In this document: positions 1-6,789 of the stretch, piece by piece | How positions within the stretch are numbered: the stretch's first letter is position 1 | Layout: every line of letters begins with the position of its first letter | NCBI GenBank assembly: GCA_031267005.1 | Contig: JAIRZX010000332.1 | Coordinates: forward strand, 1 to 8,693 | Reading direction: 5' to 3' | DNA from: Deltaproteobacteria bacterium | GTDB taxonomy: Bacteria > Desulfobacterota > Desulfarculia > Adiutricales > Adiutricaceae | DNA length: 8,693 nt | Made by a program: the position numbers and the translations under genes | The notes under the pieces: model-generated | What the model was told of the DNA's origin: nothing | The model's database searches: none | The model's input: only the letters and a program-made list of their open reading frames with translations

Positions 1-113
1 CGCCGACGGCCTTCGGACCTCGCGCGGACTCCCTTCCCGCGCCCGCACCCGGATGGTCCAGCGCCGGAGGCGGGACCCCGCGGCCCCGCCCGCGGCCCCC
101 GCTGGCAAGACCC

Positions 114-3100
114 ATGGCCGAGCGGGTCCCGGACGCCGCCGCGCCCGCCCGGCCGGCTCCCCCCGCCGGGACAGGGACTGCGGGACCCAGGCCCGCCCAC
201 CCCCCTTCCCAGCCCATGGGAGAACGCTCCCCCGGCTCCTCCGCCACCAGGCTCCCCTCCCCGGAAGGGGCCAACGGGAAGCACCCCCCCGCCAAACCGA
301 TGCGGGAGCGCACACCCGGCTCCACCCGCCTGCCCTCCCGGCCCCCCGCGGAGGCCGATCCCGGCTCCGACCCGATGCTGGACGCGCCCATGCCTTCTTC
401 GGCGTGGCTGGGCCTTGACGACGATCCCAGGGGCGACGGGCCGGGCCTCGGGCTCGTCCGCGTCCCGGAGGACGGGGACCGGGAGGAATACCCTGACGGC
501 CGGGACGGGGCGGGCTTCCCCGGCGATCCGGACGAGCCAGGCGCCCCGGACGATCCGGAAGGCCCGGACGGCATTGGCTGGGCCGGAGGGCCGGACGGCC
601 CGGACGGCATTGGCTGGGCCGGAGGGCCGGAAGTCCCGGACGGCCCCGCCTCGGACGGCGGCCCCGTGCCGTCCCGCAGGCGCAAGGGCCTCCTGGAGGA
701 GGCCGGGAGGGCCGGGAGGAAGGGCGCGTCCGGCAAGGCCCGGAAGACGCCCGGAGCTAAACGCCCCGGCAGGGGGCTGTTCAGGAGGTTCCTGGTCTGG
801 GTGTTCTGGACCGCGCTGGGCGTTACGGTGTTCTGCCTCGTCGCCGCCTTGGGGGTCTACGCGTATTTCTCCCAGGGCCTGGAGTCCGTGGAGTCTCTCA
901 AGACCTACAAGCCCGCCGCCTCGTCTCTGTTCTTCAGCCGGGACGGAAGGGTTATAGGGGAGTTCTACAAGGAAAGGCGCTACCCCGTCGGGCTGGACGA
1001 GATCCCCCAGCACGTGAGGAACGCCTTTCTGGCCGTCGAGGACCGCGCCTTCTACAGGCACCAGGGCATCCACCTGAAGGGCGTGGCGAGGGCCGTCGTG
1101 AACAACCTGACGGGAAAGGACCTGCAGGGCGGGAGCACCATCACCCAGCAGCTGGTGAGGGGGATCCTTTTGTCCAACGAGCGCAAGCTGTCCAGGAAGA
1201 TCCGCGAGATGATACTCGCCTACCGCCTGGAGGCGGCGTTGAGCAAGGACAAGATCCTGGAGCTGTACTTAAACCAGATCTACCTGGGCCAGGGCGCCTA
1301 CGGGGTGGAAGCCGCCGCGCGGGAGTACTTCGACAAGAGCGCCTCCCAGCTCTCCGTCGCGGAGGGGGCGATGCTGGCGGGCATTACCCAGTCCCCCGAA
1401 GGCAAGAACCCGCTCCGCCACCCCGACGAGGCGCGCAAGCGCCAGCTCCACGCCATTGGCGCCATGCGCGAGACCGGCTTCCTGACCCCCCGGGAAGCCC
1501 AGGACGCCGCGTCCGAGATCCTGAGCATCCAGGACCGCAGGCCCAACCCCAACACCACCGAGGCCCCCTACTTCACCGAGCACGTGAGGAGGCTCCTTGC
1601 CGAGCGCTACGGCGAGGACGCCCTCTACACGGCCGGATTCAGGGTCTACACGACCCTTGACGCCGAGGACCAGCTGGCGGCCGACCGCGCGGTTGCCCGC
1701 GGCCTGTGGGAGTACGCCAGGCGCCGGGGCTTCAAGGGGCCCCACGCGCATTACGGCACCGAGGCGGAGATCGCGCTGGCCCTCTCCCGCCACGCGTCCG
1801 AGCAGTCCCAGGAGGGCTTGAAGCCCGGGAAGCTCTACGAGGCCGTGGTCATGGAGACCCGCGCGGACTCGCTGGAGGTCCGGACGGGCGACTTCGGCGG
1901 GACCGTCGGGAAGAAGGATCTCGCGTGGGTACTCCCCAAAGGAGCGCTTTCCAAGCAGCTCTCCCGGGGCGACGCGGTCTGGGTGAGGCTGGCCGAGGAA
2001 GCGGAGGGCGGCGGCCCGTTGACCGAGCGCAGGGAAATCACCCTCGCGCGGATAGCCTCGGGGGAGCCCGTCGGGAAGGAGAGCCGGGCCTTCGCGCTGG
2101 AGCAGAAGACCGACGTCCAGGCGGCGTTCCTGAGCATGGATCTGTCGGACGGCGGGGTCCGGGCCATGGTGGGCGGCCGCGACTTCTCCGAGAGCCAGTT
2201 CAACCGCGCCACCCAGGCCAGGCGGCAGCCCGGCTCGTCCTTCAAGCCCATAGTCTACGCCGCCGCCATGGACGCCGGCTTCACGCCCGGATCGGTCATG
2301 GTGGACGGGCCCGTTGTGGTGGACGACATAGGCTCCAGGAAGCGCTGGAAGCCCATGAACTCCGACAGGAAGTTCCTCGGCCCTATGCCCCTCTACAACG
2401 CCCTGACCTCGTCGAGGAACCTCGTCTCGGTCAAGGTTCTGGAGCGCATAGGCTTCGACAGGCTTGACGAGACGGCCTCGGCGCTGGGAATCACCGAAAA
2501 GCTCCCCCGGAGCCTCGCGGTGGCCTTAGGGGCCCACGGGCTCCCCATGCCGGAGCTGGTAAGCGCGTACTCGGCCTTCCCCAACAACGGCGCGAGGGCG
2601 GTGCCCCGTTACGTGGAGCGCGTGGAAGACGCGGACGGCAACGTCCTGGAACGCTTCGAGCCGGAACTGGTCGCCTCCATCCCGCCGCCCACGGCCTGCA
2701 TCCTCACCTGGATGCTCCGTGGCGCGGTGGCGCAGGGCACCGGTTCCGCCGTGAAGCCGCTGGGCCGCCCCGTAGGCGGCAAGACCGGCACCACCAACGA
2801 CGCCTCCGACGCCTGGTTCGTGGGCTTCACGCCCGAGCAGGCGGCGGCGGTGTGGTTCGGCACCGACGAGCTCACGCCGCGCGGGGTGGGCGAGGTGGGC
2901 GGCCGGGCCGCCGCGCCGGTGTTCCTGTACTACATGCAGAAGGCCCTCGAAGGGCTCCCCGAGAAGGACTTCACCGTGCCGCCAGGAGCGGTCATAGAGC
3001 CGGGCGGGGCCTTCGGCATCTGCTACCGGGAGGGCACCTACGGGACCGGCATCTCGGAAACCGCGGCCGAGCGCGTCCCGGAGGAGGACTTCCTGCGCGG

Positions 3101-3164
3101 CGACATGTCCGACGAGACATTCCTGGATTCCGGCGCGGAGACGATGCCGGGCCCGAGCCTGTAG
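114..3164 (+). CDS. mrcA: PBP1A-type bifunctional penicillin-binding protein (GT51 glycosyltransferase plus transpeptidase) with long N-terminal extension
   Basis: Class A penicillin-binding protein: it polymerises lipid II into glycan strands and cross-links the stem peptides on the outer face of the inner membrane. Numbering from the ATG at 114 (1016 residues): residues 1-220 are low complexity (Pro-rich, then Asp/Gly/Pro-rich, then Arg/Lys-rich 188-225); one membrane helix lies at about 226-252; the GT51 domain follows, with EDRAFYRHQG at 309-318 (catalytic Glu309) and GGSTITQQL at 339-347; an OB-like insert, as in PBP1A, spans about 540-660. The transpeptidase carries SSFK at 708-711 (nucleophile Ser708), SRN at 767-769 and KTG at 890-892. 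Every catalytic motif is intact. The usual family length is about 750-850, so the excess is the N-terminal extension. The start is uncertain: no convincing ribosome-binding site precedes 114, 216, 300 or 375, and the frame has no stop back to base 3, so the gene may begin outside the window. A terminator follows directly, so it ends its transcript. Confidence 0.96.
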   Translation: MAERVPDAAAPARPAPPAGTGTAGPRPAHPPSQPMGERSPGSSATRLPSPEGANGKHPPAKPMRERTPGSTRLPSRPPAEADPGSDPMLDAPMPSSAWLGLDDDPRGDGPGLGLVRVPEDGDREEYPDGRDGAGFPGDPDEPGAPDDPEGPDGIGWAGGPDGPDGIGWAGGPEVPDGPASDGGPVPSRRRKGLLEEAGRAGRKGASGKARKTPGAKRPGRGLFRRFLVWVFWTALGVTVFCLVAALGVYAYFSQGLESVESLKTYKPAASSLFFSRDGRVIGEFYKERRYPVGLDEIPQHVRNAFLAVEDRAFYRHQGIHLKGVARAVVNNLTGKDLQGGSTITQQLVRGILLSNERKLSRKIREMILAYRLEAALSKDKILELYLNQIYLGQGAYGVEAAAREYFDKSASQLSVAEGAMLAGITQSPEGKNPLRHPDEARKRQLHAIGAMRETGFLTPREAQDAASEILSIQDRRPNPNTTEAPYFTEHVRRLLAERYGEDALYTAGFRVYTTLDAEDQLAADRAVARGLWEYARRRGFKGPHAHYGTEAEIALALSRHASEQSQEGLKPGKLYEAVVMETRADSLEVRTGDFGGTVGKKDLAWVLPKGALSKQLSRGDAVWVRLAEEAEGGGPLTERREITLARIASGEPVGKESRAFALEQKTDVQAAFLSMDLSDGGVRAMVGGRDFSESQFNRATQARRQPGSSFKPIVYAAAMDAGFTPGSVMVDGPVVVDDIGSRKRWKPMNSDRKFLGPMPLYNALTSSRNLVSVKVLERIGFDRLDETASALGITEKLPRSLAVALGAHGLPMPELVSAYSAFPNNGARAVPRYVERVEDADGNVLERFEPELVASIPPPTACILTWMLRGAVAQGTGSAVKPLGRPVGGKTGTTNDASDAWFVGFTPEQAAAVWFGTDELTPRGVGEVGGRAAAPVFLYYMQKALEGLPEKDFTVPPGAVIEPGGAFGICYREGTYGTGISETAAERVPEEDFLRGDMSDETFLDSGAETMPGPSL
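561..631 (+). repeat. 36-bp tandem duplication inside the PBP1A N-terminal extension
   Basis: Two consecutive units of period 36 bp, identical over 35 bases, start at 561 and 597. The period is a multiple of three, so the frame is kept and the unit encodes the 12-residue GPDGIGWAGGPD twice (about residues 150-173). The near-perfect identity at DNA level suggests a recent slippage or recombination duplication in a region under weak length constraint. Confidence 0.92.
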
Positions 3165-3179
3165 GGCCAGGGCCCGCTG

Positions 3180-3216
3180 GGGCGCCGCGCCTCCATGAGG
3201 GGACGGCGCCCTTTTT
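3180..3216 (+). terminator. Intrinsic terminator of the PBP1A gene
   Basis: Perfect 8-bp outer stem GGGCGCCG (3180-3187) with CGGCGCCC (3204-3211), an inner CCTC/GAGG pairing, and a run of five T at 3212-3216. It lies 15 bp after the PBP stop codon and faces the right way, so it is a textbook rho-independent terminator and marks the PBP as the last gene of its transcript. Confidence 0.93.
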
Positions 3217-3442
3217 GTCTGTCGCCTGGACCGCAAAATTTTTCATGATATAGGCTTTATACATAACCAAATGAAAAATCTGTATAATTATAACAAATCA
3301 TACGCTTTAGATCCTTGGCTGACATGGGCAGATCATTTAATACCGTGATCCGACCCGCAGATAACGCAAACGTTAGTATTTCCATTCCCGTTAAATATTA
3401 GAATAATAACCAAGATATAGCCCTAATATATAAGGATTTATT

Positions 3443-3456
3443 GTATCCGTTCACGG
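3443..3456 (+). repeat. Dispersed 14-bp motif, forward copy 1
   Basis: GTATCCGTTCACGG. It matches the copy at 6018-6031 exactly and the reverse complement of the copy at 6172-6185. The core CCGT-TC-ACGG is itself a hyphenated dyad; here the dyad extends to ATCCGT-TC-ACGGAT. Confidence 0.85.
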
Positions 3457-3489
3457 ATTTCAATGGCTCCAACTTAACTGAGAAGGAAA

Positions 3490-3503
3490 GTAACCGTTCA
3501 CGG
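3490..3503 (+). repeat. Dispersed 14-bp motif, forward copy 2 (GTAACC variant)
   Basis: GTAACCGTTCACGG, one base from the copy at 3443. It pairs in inverted orientation with 3776-3789 (one mismatch), bounding a 300-bp segment. The eight bases outside each end are not a direct repeat, so a target-site duplication is not seen. Confidence 0.82.
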
Positions 3504-3758
3504 TATATTTTTGGCCACTCGCATAATCGCATTCGCCGGGTCGGCGGGACGGGGGGCATGCTTTTACGTCAACAGAGATGACTCGGATCCTTTCACGGGA
3601 AGAACAGGCAGTACCATTGCGGGAACGCGGGCCCGGCGCCGGCTTTCAACCAGCCAGGGTCGGGGTGCGCTGACGCTTGGCAACGGGGAATCCGTCAGGC
3701 CCGTGCGAGGCAGGCCTGGTTGAGGACGCTGTCTGTAAACCTGGAATACAGCCGGACC

Positions 3759-3789
3759 CCGTAAATGGATACTAACCGTGAATGGTTAC
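3759..3789 (-). repeat. Dispersed 14-bp motif, two adjacent reverse copies
   Basis: Two reverse-orientation copies 17 bp apart: CCGTAAATGGATAC at 3759-3772 (two mismatches to the perfect form) and CCGTGAATGGTTAC at 3776-3789 (GGTTAC variant). They mirror the two forward copies at 3443 and 3490, one GTATCC type and one GTAACC type at each end. Confidence 0.78.
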
Positions 3790-4277
3790 AGAGCATCACA
3801 CTTCTATTGACGTTTAGACGAAAACGAGGGCTTGCCCTTGATCCTGTGGCTGAGTCTGAGGCGTTAGTAAACATCAGGTGAATTAGAGCCTCGTAATGAT
3901 TCAGGCTCCTTCATACAGGTGAGAGCACCTCCAGGTTGGAGGGGGGGCTGAATGGTTAAAATTCTTGATCCCACTGCGAAAACCCCCACTTGACCTTTCG
4001 AAGGCCTGAGTGCTTAGGCAAGGGTTGCGCGAACTGGCGAAAGTTTGGCTTAAATCCAGGCGCATCGATGCTGATGGCGCATAGCGTTCAACCTCGCATT
4101 TGAGGGGGGGGGTCGCAGAGGGAGCAATTCTTCACTGTTTCCAGAGAGCCGCCAGACGTAACACACCCGCAGCAGGTTTTTGCGCGGACACCTTCGCTTC
4201 CTGTCCCGGCGGCCTCCCGCGTCCCTGCCCGCCGCCGCGCGTCCGTGCGCTCAGATTCGCTTTACGGGGTAGCGATC

Positions 4278-4306
4278 TTGATTTTGACTCTTTAGAAAGA
4301 TAAAAT
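4278..4306 (+). promoter_or_regulatory. Sigma70-like promoter of the Sel1-repeat gene
   Basis: TTGATT at 4278-4283 and TAAAAT at 4301-4306, separated by exactly 17 bp, in a locally A/T-rich patch within GC-rich DNA. The predicted start of transcription is near 4313, giving a leader of about 150 nt before the ATG at 4463. The leader contains a GC hairpin at 4333-4348 (CCCCCGC/GCGGGGG) with a very short loop and no T run. Confidence 0.75.
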
Positions 4307-4452
4307 CTCTTCCCGTAATTCGCCTGTCCGCCCCCCCGCGAGCGGGGGCGCCCGACCCCCGAGCCCTTTTCCCCGCCCCGCGCGGGACCCCGAGGGCCCA
4401 TGACGGGGACTGCCGGGACATCACTCGGACCCGTCCGGGACCGGAACCTAAC

Positions 4453-4456
4453 GGAG
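4453..4456 (+). promoter_or_regulatory. Ribosome-binding site that fixes the Sel1 protein start
   Basis: GGAG ends six bases before the ATG at 4463, a normal spacing. An in-frame ATG at 4400 would add 21 residues ahead of the signal peptide and bury it, so 4463 is preferred. Confidence 0.75.
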
Positions 4457-4462
4457 ACCCTA

Positions 4463-5563
4463 ATGCGACACCTCTCACCCGTCCTTCCCGCCGCGCTCGC
4501 CCTGGCCCTCACTTTCGCCCTGGCGGCCACGGCCCCAGCCCAGGACGCTTCGGCGCCCCAGGCCGGCGGCCAGCTCACGCCGCCCCCCGGCGTCAGCACC
4601 AGCGGCACCACCCCGGCCGCAAACGCGGAAGGGCAGCCCCAGGTGAGGACGCTCACCCCCGAACAGTACATGGCCGAGCTCCTCCTCCAGATAGAGCAGG
4701 GCGACAACAACGCCATGATAACCCTCGGCATCATTTACGAGCGGGGGCAGTTCGGGATTGACATCAACTTCGGCAAGTCGCTGGAATGGTTCACCAAGGC
4801 GGCGGAAGCGAACGTGCCGGAGGGGCACTTCAACACCGCCTACGCCTACCAGGTGGGCGAGGGCACCGCCCCGGACTTCAAGAAGGCCCTGGACGGCTAC
4901 CTGAAGGCCGCGGAGCTCAAGGTCCCCCAGGCGTACCACCGTCTCGCCGAGATCTACCTGCTCGGGAAGATAGGGGTGACGGCAGACCCGAAGGCGGCAG
5001 TGAGCTACTACGAGCAGGCCAGCAAGGCGGGCATCATACAGGCTGAGCTGACCCTGGCGGATCTCTACCTGAACGGCCGCAACGGGGTCGCCCAGGACAC
5101 CGACAAAGGCATCCAGCTGCTGAACTCGCTTTCCGAGAGGAACGTCCCGCAGGCGATAAACTACCTCGGCGCCATCTATTACCTGGGGCAGTGGAACCAG
5201 CCCAAGGACGTCGCCAAGTCCAAGGAGAACTTCCAGAAAGCCGCCGACCTCGGCTTCGGGCTCGCCATGAAGAACCTCGCCGCCTACTACAAGAACACTG
5301 GCGACAACGACAAGCCCAACCAGACCCTCGCCCTCCAGTGGGCAATCCTTTCCGTGAATTTCGGCCAGAACAACCAGGAGATGGGGGCCTTCATCCAGGA
5401 GCTCAGAGGTTCCATGAAGGCCGAGGAGATCCAGGCCGCCGAGGCCGCCGCCCAGAAATGGGCAAACGACAAGGTCCGCGAAGTTACCGAAGCACAGGCC
5501 GCGGCCCAGAAAGCCGCGGCGGACGCCGCGGCCCAGAAAGCCGAGGCAGACAAGAAGAAGTAG
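4463..5563 (+). CDS. Secreted Sel1-like repeat (SLR, TPR-like) protein
   Basis: A 366-residue protein with an N-terminal signal peptide: basic MRH start, a hydrophobic Ala/Leu core at about 7-24, and a likely signal peptidase I site after APA at residue 26. It is therefore predicted to be periplasmic. After a Pro/Gly/Thr-rich linker (30-65), residues about 83-299 form about six Sel1-like repeats with the typical A..LG..Y..G...D..KA..W..KAA pattern, starting near 83, 119, 155, 194, 231 and 269. SLR proteins are helical scaffolds for protein-protein contacts; the partner cannot be read from the sequence. The C-terminus (about 320-366) is an Ala/Lys/Glu-rich helix with a short internal duplication. 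It has its own promoter and terminator, so it is monocistronic. No enzymatic domain is visible. The SLR assignment is secure, the cellular role unknown. Confidence 0.93.
   Translation: MRHLSPVLPAALALALTFALAATAPAQDASAPQAGGQLTPPPGVSTSGTTPAANAEGQPQVRTLTPEQYMAELLLQIEQGDNNAMITLGIIYERGQFGIDINFGKSLEWFTKAAEANVPEGHFNTAYAYQVGEGTAPDFKKALDGYLKAAELKVPQAYHRLAEIYLLGKIGVTADPKAAVSYYEQASKAGIIQAELTLADLYLNGRNGVAQDTDKGIQLLNSLSERNVPQAINYLGAIYYLGQWNQPKDVAKSKENFQKAADLGFGLAMKNLAAYYKNTGDNDKPNQTLALQWAILSVNFGQNNQEMGAFIQELRGSMKAEEIQAAEAAAQKWANDKVREVTEAQAAAQKAAADAAAQKAEADKKK
5498..5543 (+). repeat. 27-bp-period duplication in the Sel1 protein C-terminal tail
   Basis: The 19-base string at 5498-5516 recurs exactly at 5525-5543. 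The period of 27 bp keeps the frame and repeats the AAAQKA motif in the Ala/Lys-rich tail (residues about 346-360). This looks like simple in-frame slippage. Confidence 0.85.
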
Positions 5564-5612
5564 GGGCCTTTCGCCGGAGTTCGCTCCCCGGAAGCCGGAT
5601 TCGCAATATTGG

Positions 5613-5656
5613 CGCCAAGATTGCCTGATTCTATCAGGCAATCTTGGCGTTTTTTT
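5613..5656 (+). terminator. Intrinsic terminator of the Sel1-repeat gene
   Basis: A perfect 17-bp stem (5613-5629 with 5633-5649) with a three-base TCT loop and seven T at 5650-5656, 49 bp after the stop codon. Nine G follow at once (5657-5665). The stem is longer than most intrinsic terminators need. The minus strand has no T run, so it works in one direction. Confidence 0.96.
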
Positions 5657-6017
5657 GGGGGGGGGCTACGCGGAGGGGTTTCCCGCGCTTCGTTTCCGCG
5701 CGGGAAGCCGGGCAGACGGAAAGCTGAGGCTCCTTCGGACGGGGGGCGCGGTCGGGGCCGGGACCGCCATGCCCGCCCGCCCCGACCGGCGGGCTGGTCA
5801 AGGCCAGTTTACGCCCCCCGCGGCGGCAAGGGCCGGGACGGGAAGAGCCGGGACTGACCGGCTTTTACCATCCCGTCCCGGAGACGATTGACTCTCTCCC
5901 GCGGCGGCGCCCTATGCGCTGGCGAACAAACGCAGCCTTCGCCGGGTTTCCTTAAGCCGAACTTCCGCAGGGCACTTTTTTGCCATGCCAAACTGTATAA
6001 GTTTTTTATCGGACTTA
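5657..6017. other. GC-rich gene-free interval with stem-loops
   Basis: Open frames here are only the by-product of high GC: they lack ribosome-binding sites and have no recognisable protein wording. The interval contains a 7-bp hairpin at 5775-5794 (GCCCGCC/GGCGGGC) and the much stronger structure at 5833-5881. It turns more A/T-rich from about 5930 to 6017, just before the inverted motif pair. Confidence 0.6.
5833..5881. other. Long bipartite stem-loop of unknown function
   Basis: The outer stem CCGGGACGGG (5833-5842) pairs perfectly with CCCGTCCCGG (5872-5881). An inner 9-bp stem (5843-5851 with 5858-5866, one G-T wobble when read as plus-strand RNA) closes the loop GACTGA. A five-base bulge ACCAT (5867-5871) interrupts the 3' side. 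No T run follows, so it is not a standard terminator. It could be a structured RNA, a REP-like element or a protein site; I cannot tell which. Confidence 0.6.
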
Positions 6018-6185
6018 GTATCCGTTCACGGGGTTGAAGACCGCCTCCCCCGCCGGTCTAGGGCGACCTCCCCCATAACCCTGGACCGCCTGGCATTGAA
6101 CCCCCTAACCCCGCACTCTCGCTTTCCGAAGCTCGATTCCAGCCTGACGCGGGACCGTCCCCCGCCTGAGGCCGTGAACGGATAC
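6018..6185. mobile_element. Candidate 168-bp non-autonomous element bounded by perfect 14-bp inverted repeats
   Basis: GTATCCGTTCACGG at 6018-6031 and its exact reverse complement CCGTGAACGGATAC at 6172-6185 bound a 168-bp segment with no plausible gene. The ends start with GTA, which recalls termini of IS66-type elements, but that link is inference. The flanks share only TTA directly outside each end (6015-6017 and 6186-6188), too short to count as a target duplication. Alternatives are paired regulator sites or two remnants of larger elements. Confidence 0.45.
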
Positions 6186-6789
6186 TTAGGAAACGCCGCG
6201 ATGCCGGATGCGGAACCGAATCCTGGCTCGGCCAACGGGACTTCCCTTAAGGCTTTGAAGGGGATAAGGCAACGCGCCTTCTTTTCGAGATCCTGAAATT
6301 ATGCGTTCAGGGACGCTTTCGCGCCCTGTCTGCTTTGCCGCGCTGGAGGCGAAGAAACTGGCGAGAGTCTGGCCGCAGACGCCGGGGAAGCACACCTCCT
6401 GTACATTCATGTCGATTTTCGGCACCCCTGCCTATAAAACGTCCAGCGTCTTGACAGCTTCCGCACAGGCGCTAAATTTATAGACGCGTATTGCGGCAAC
6501 CGAGGGCGCGCCGTATTTCGCGGTTCTACTGGTTCCTAAAATTGGTTCCCAAACTCCCCCGCCTCCCATAGCCGAACCCCGGCAAGCTTCCCAGAAAGCG
6601 CATGATAAACTGTCCGTCTCCATGCCATAAGGCACAAACCGTGCCAATGTGGCGCAACCTCGCCACATAACTGCATGAGTCAGCAGTGCATACGGGTTCC
6701 TGCCGATTATTCGCGATCATCCACGAAACGAGGCACATGCATGGGCGAACGAACAGCGCGGGCGTTTACTGCCGCAGTTCGAGTCGCCA
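6186..6789. other. Gene-free interval with no recognised coding content
   Basis: Short open frames on both strands are broken by stops and lack start signals. A minus-strand frame over 6668-6186 is interrupted by an amber codon at 6432-6434, and neither half resembles a known family. This is most likely decayed DNA upstream of the IS110 remnant. Confidence 0.5.

Larger units (their letters stand above)
3217..4277. other. Gene-free interval: AT-rich stretch, inverted motif copies, small hairpins
   Basis: No open frame here resembles a known protein or has a sensible start. Bases 3236-3440 are strikingly A/T-rich compared with both flanking genes, which suggests acquired or relaxed sequence. 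Next come the 14-bp motif copies listed separately, then a GC-rich patch (3505-3755). Between 3886 and 3930 there are two adjacent small hairpins (GAGCCT/AGGCTC at 3886-3908, AGGTG/CACCT at 3917-3930). A 10-bp palindrome GCATCGATGC lies near 4063. Poly-G runs sit at 3941-3947 (7 G) and 4104-4112 (9 G). I recognise no tRNA, rRNA or riboswitch. Confidence 0.7.

Noticed and set aside
53..957. Open frames in the second plus-strand frame over the PBP N-terminal region
   Set aside because: Shadows caused by high GC; the third-frame product has in-frame repeats and leads without a break into the catalytic domains.
2526..3236. 236-codon minus-strand open frame at the PBP 3' end
   Set aside because: Mirror frame of the conserved transpeptidase domain; runs through the PBP terminator.
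3283..3288. TATAAT, a perfect -10 hexamer
   Set aside because: No acceptable -35 at 16-18 bp spacing (TACATA and neighbours) and no gene downstream; expected by chance in an AT-rich stretch.
3511..3723. 70-codon plus-strand open frame inside the inverted motif pair
   Set aside because: No ribosome-binding site, no recognisable wording, and composition typical of a chance frame.
3443..3789. CRISPR-like array
   Set aside because: Repeats are too short, in mixed orientation and irregularly spaced; no cas gene present.
4333..4348. GC hairpin in the Sel1 leader considered as a terminator or attenuator
   Set aside because: Two-base loop, no T run and no leader peptide; kept only as a note in the promoter entry.
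4475..5641. 388-codon minus-strand open frame
   Set aside because: It is antisense to the Sel1-repeat gene, which has a signal peptide, family repeats, promoter, ribosome-binding site and terminator. The reverse frame is open only through codon bias.
6186..6668. Minus-strand open frame of about 160 codons with one internal amber codon, considered as readthrough or a recoded gene
   Set aside because: Neither half resembles a known protein, there is no start signal, and no reason to invoke recoding in this window.
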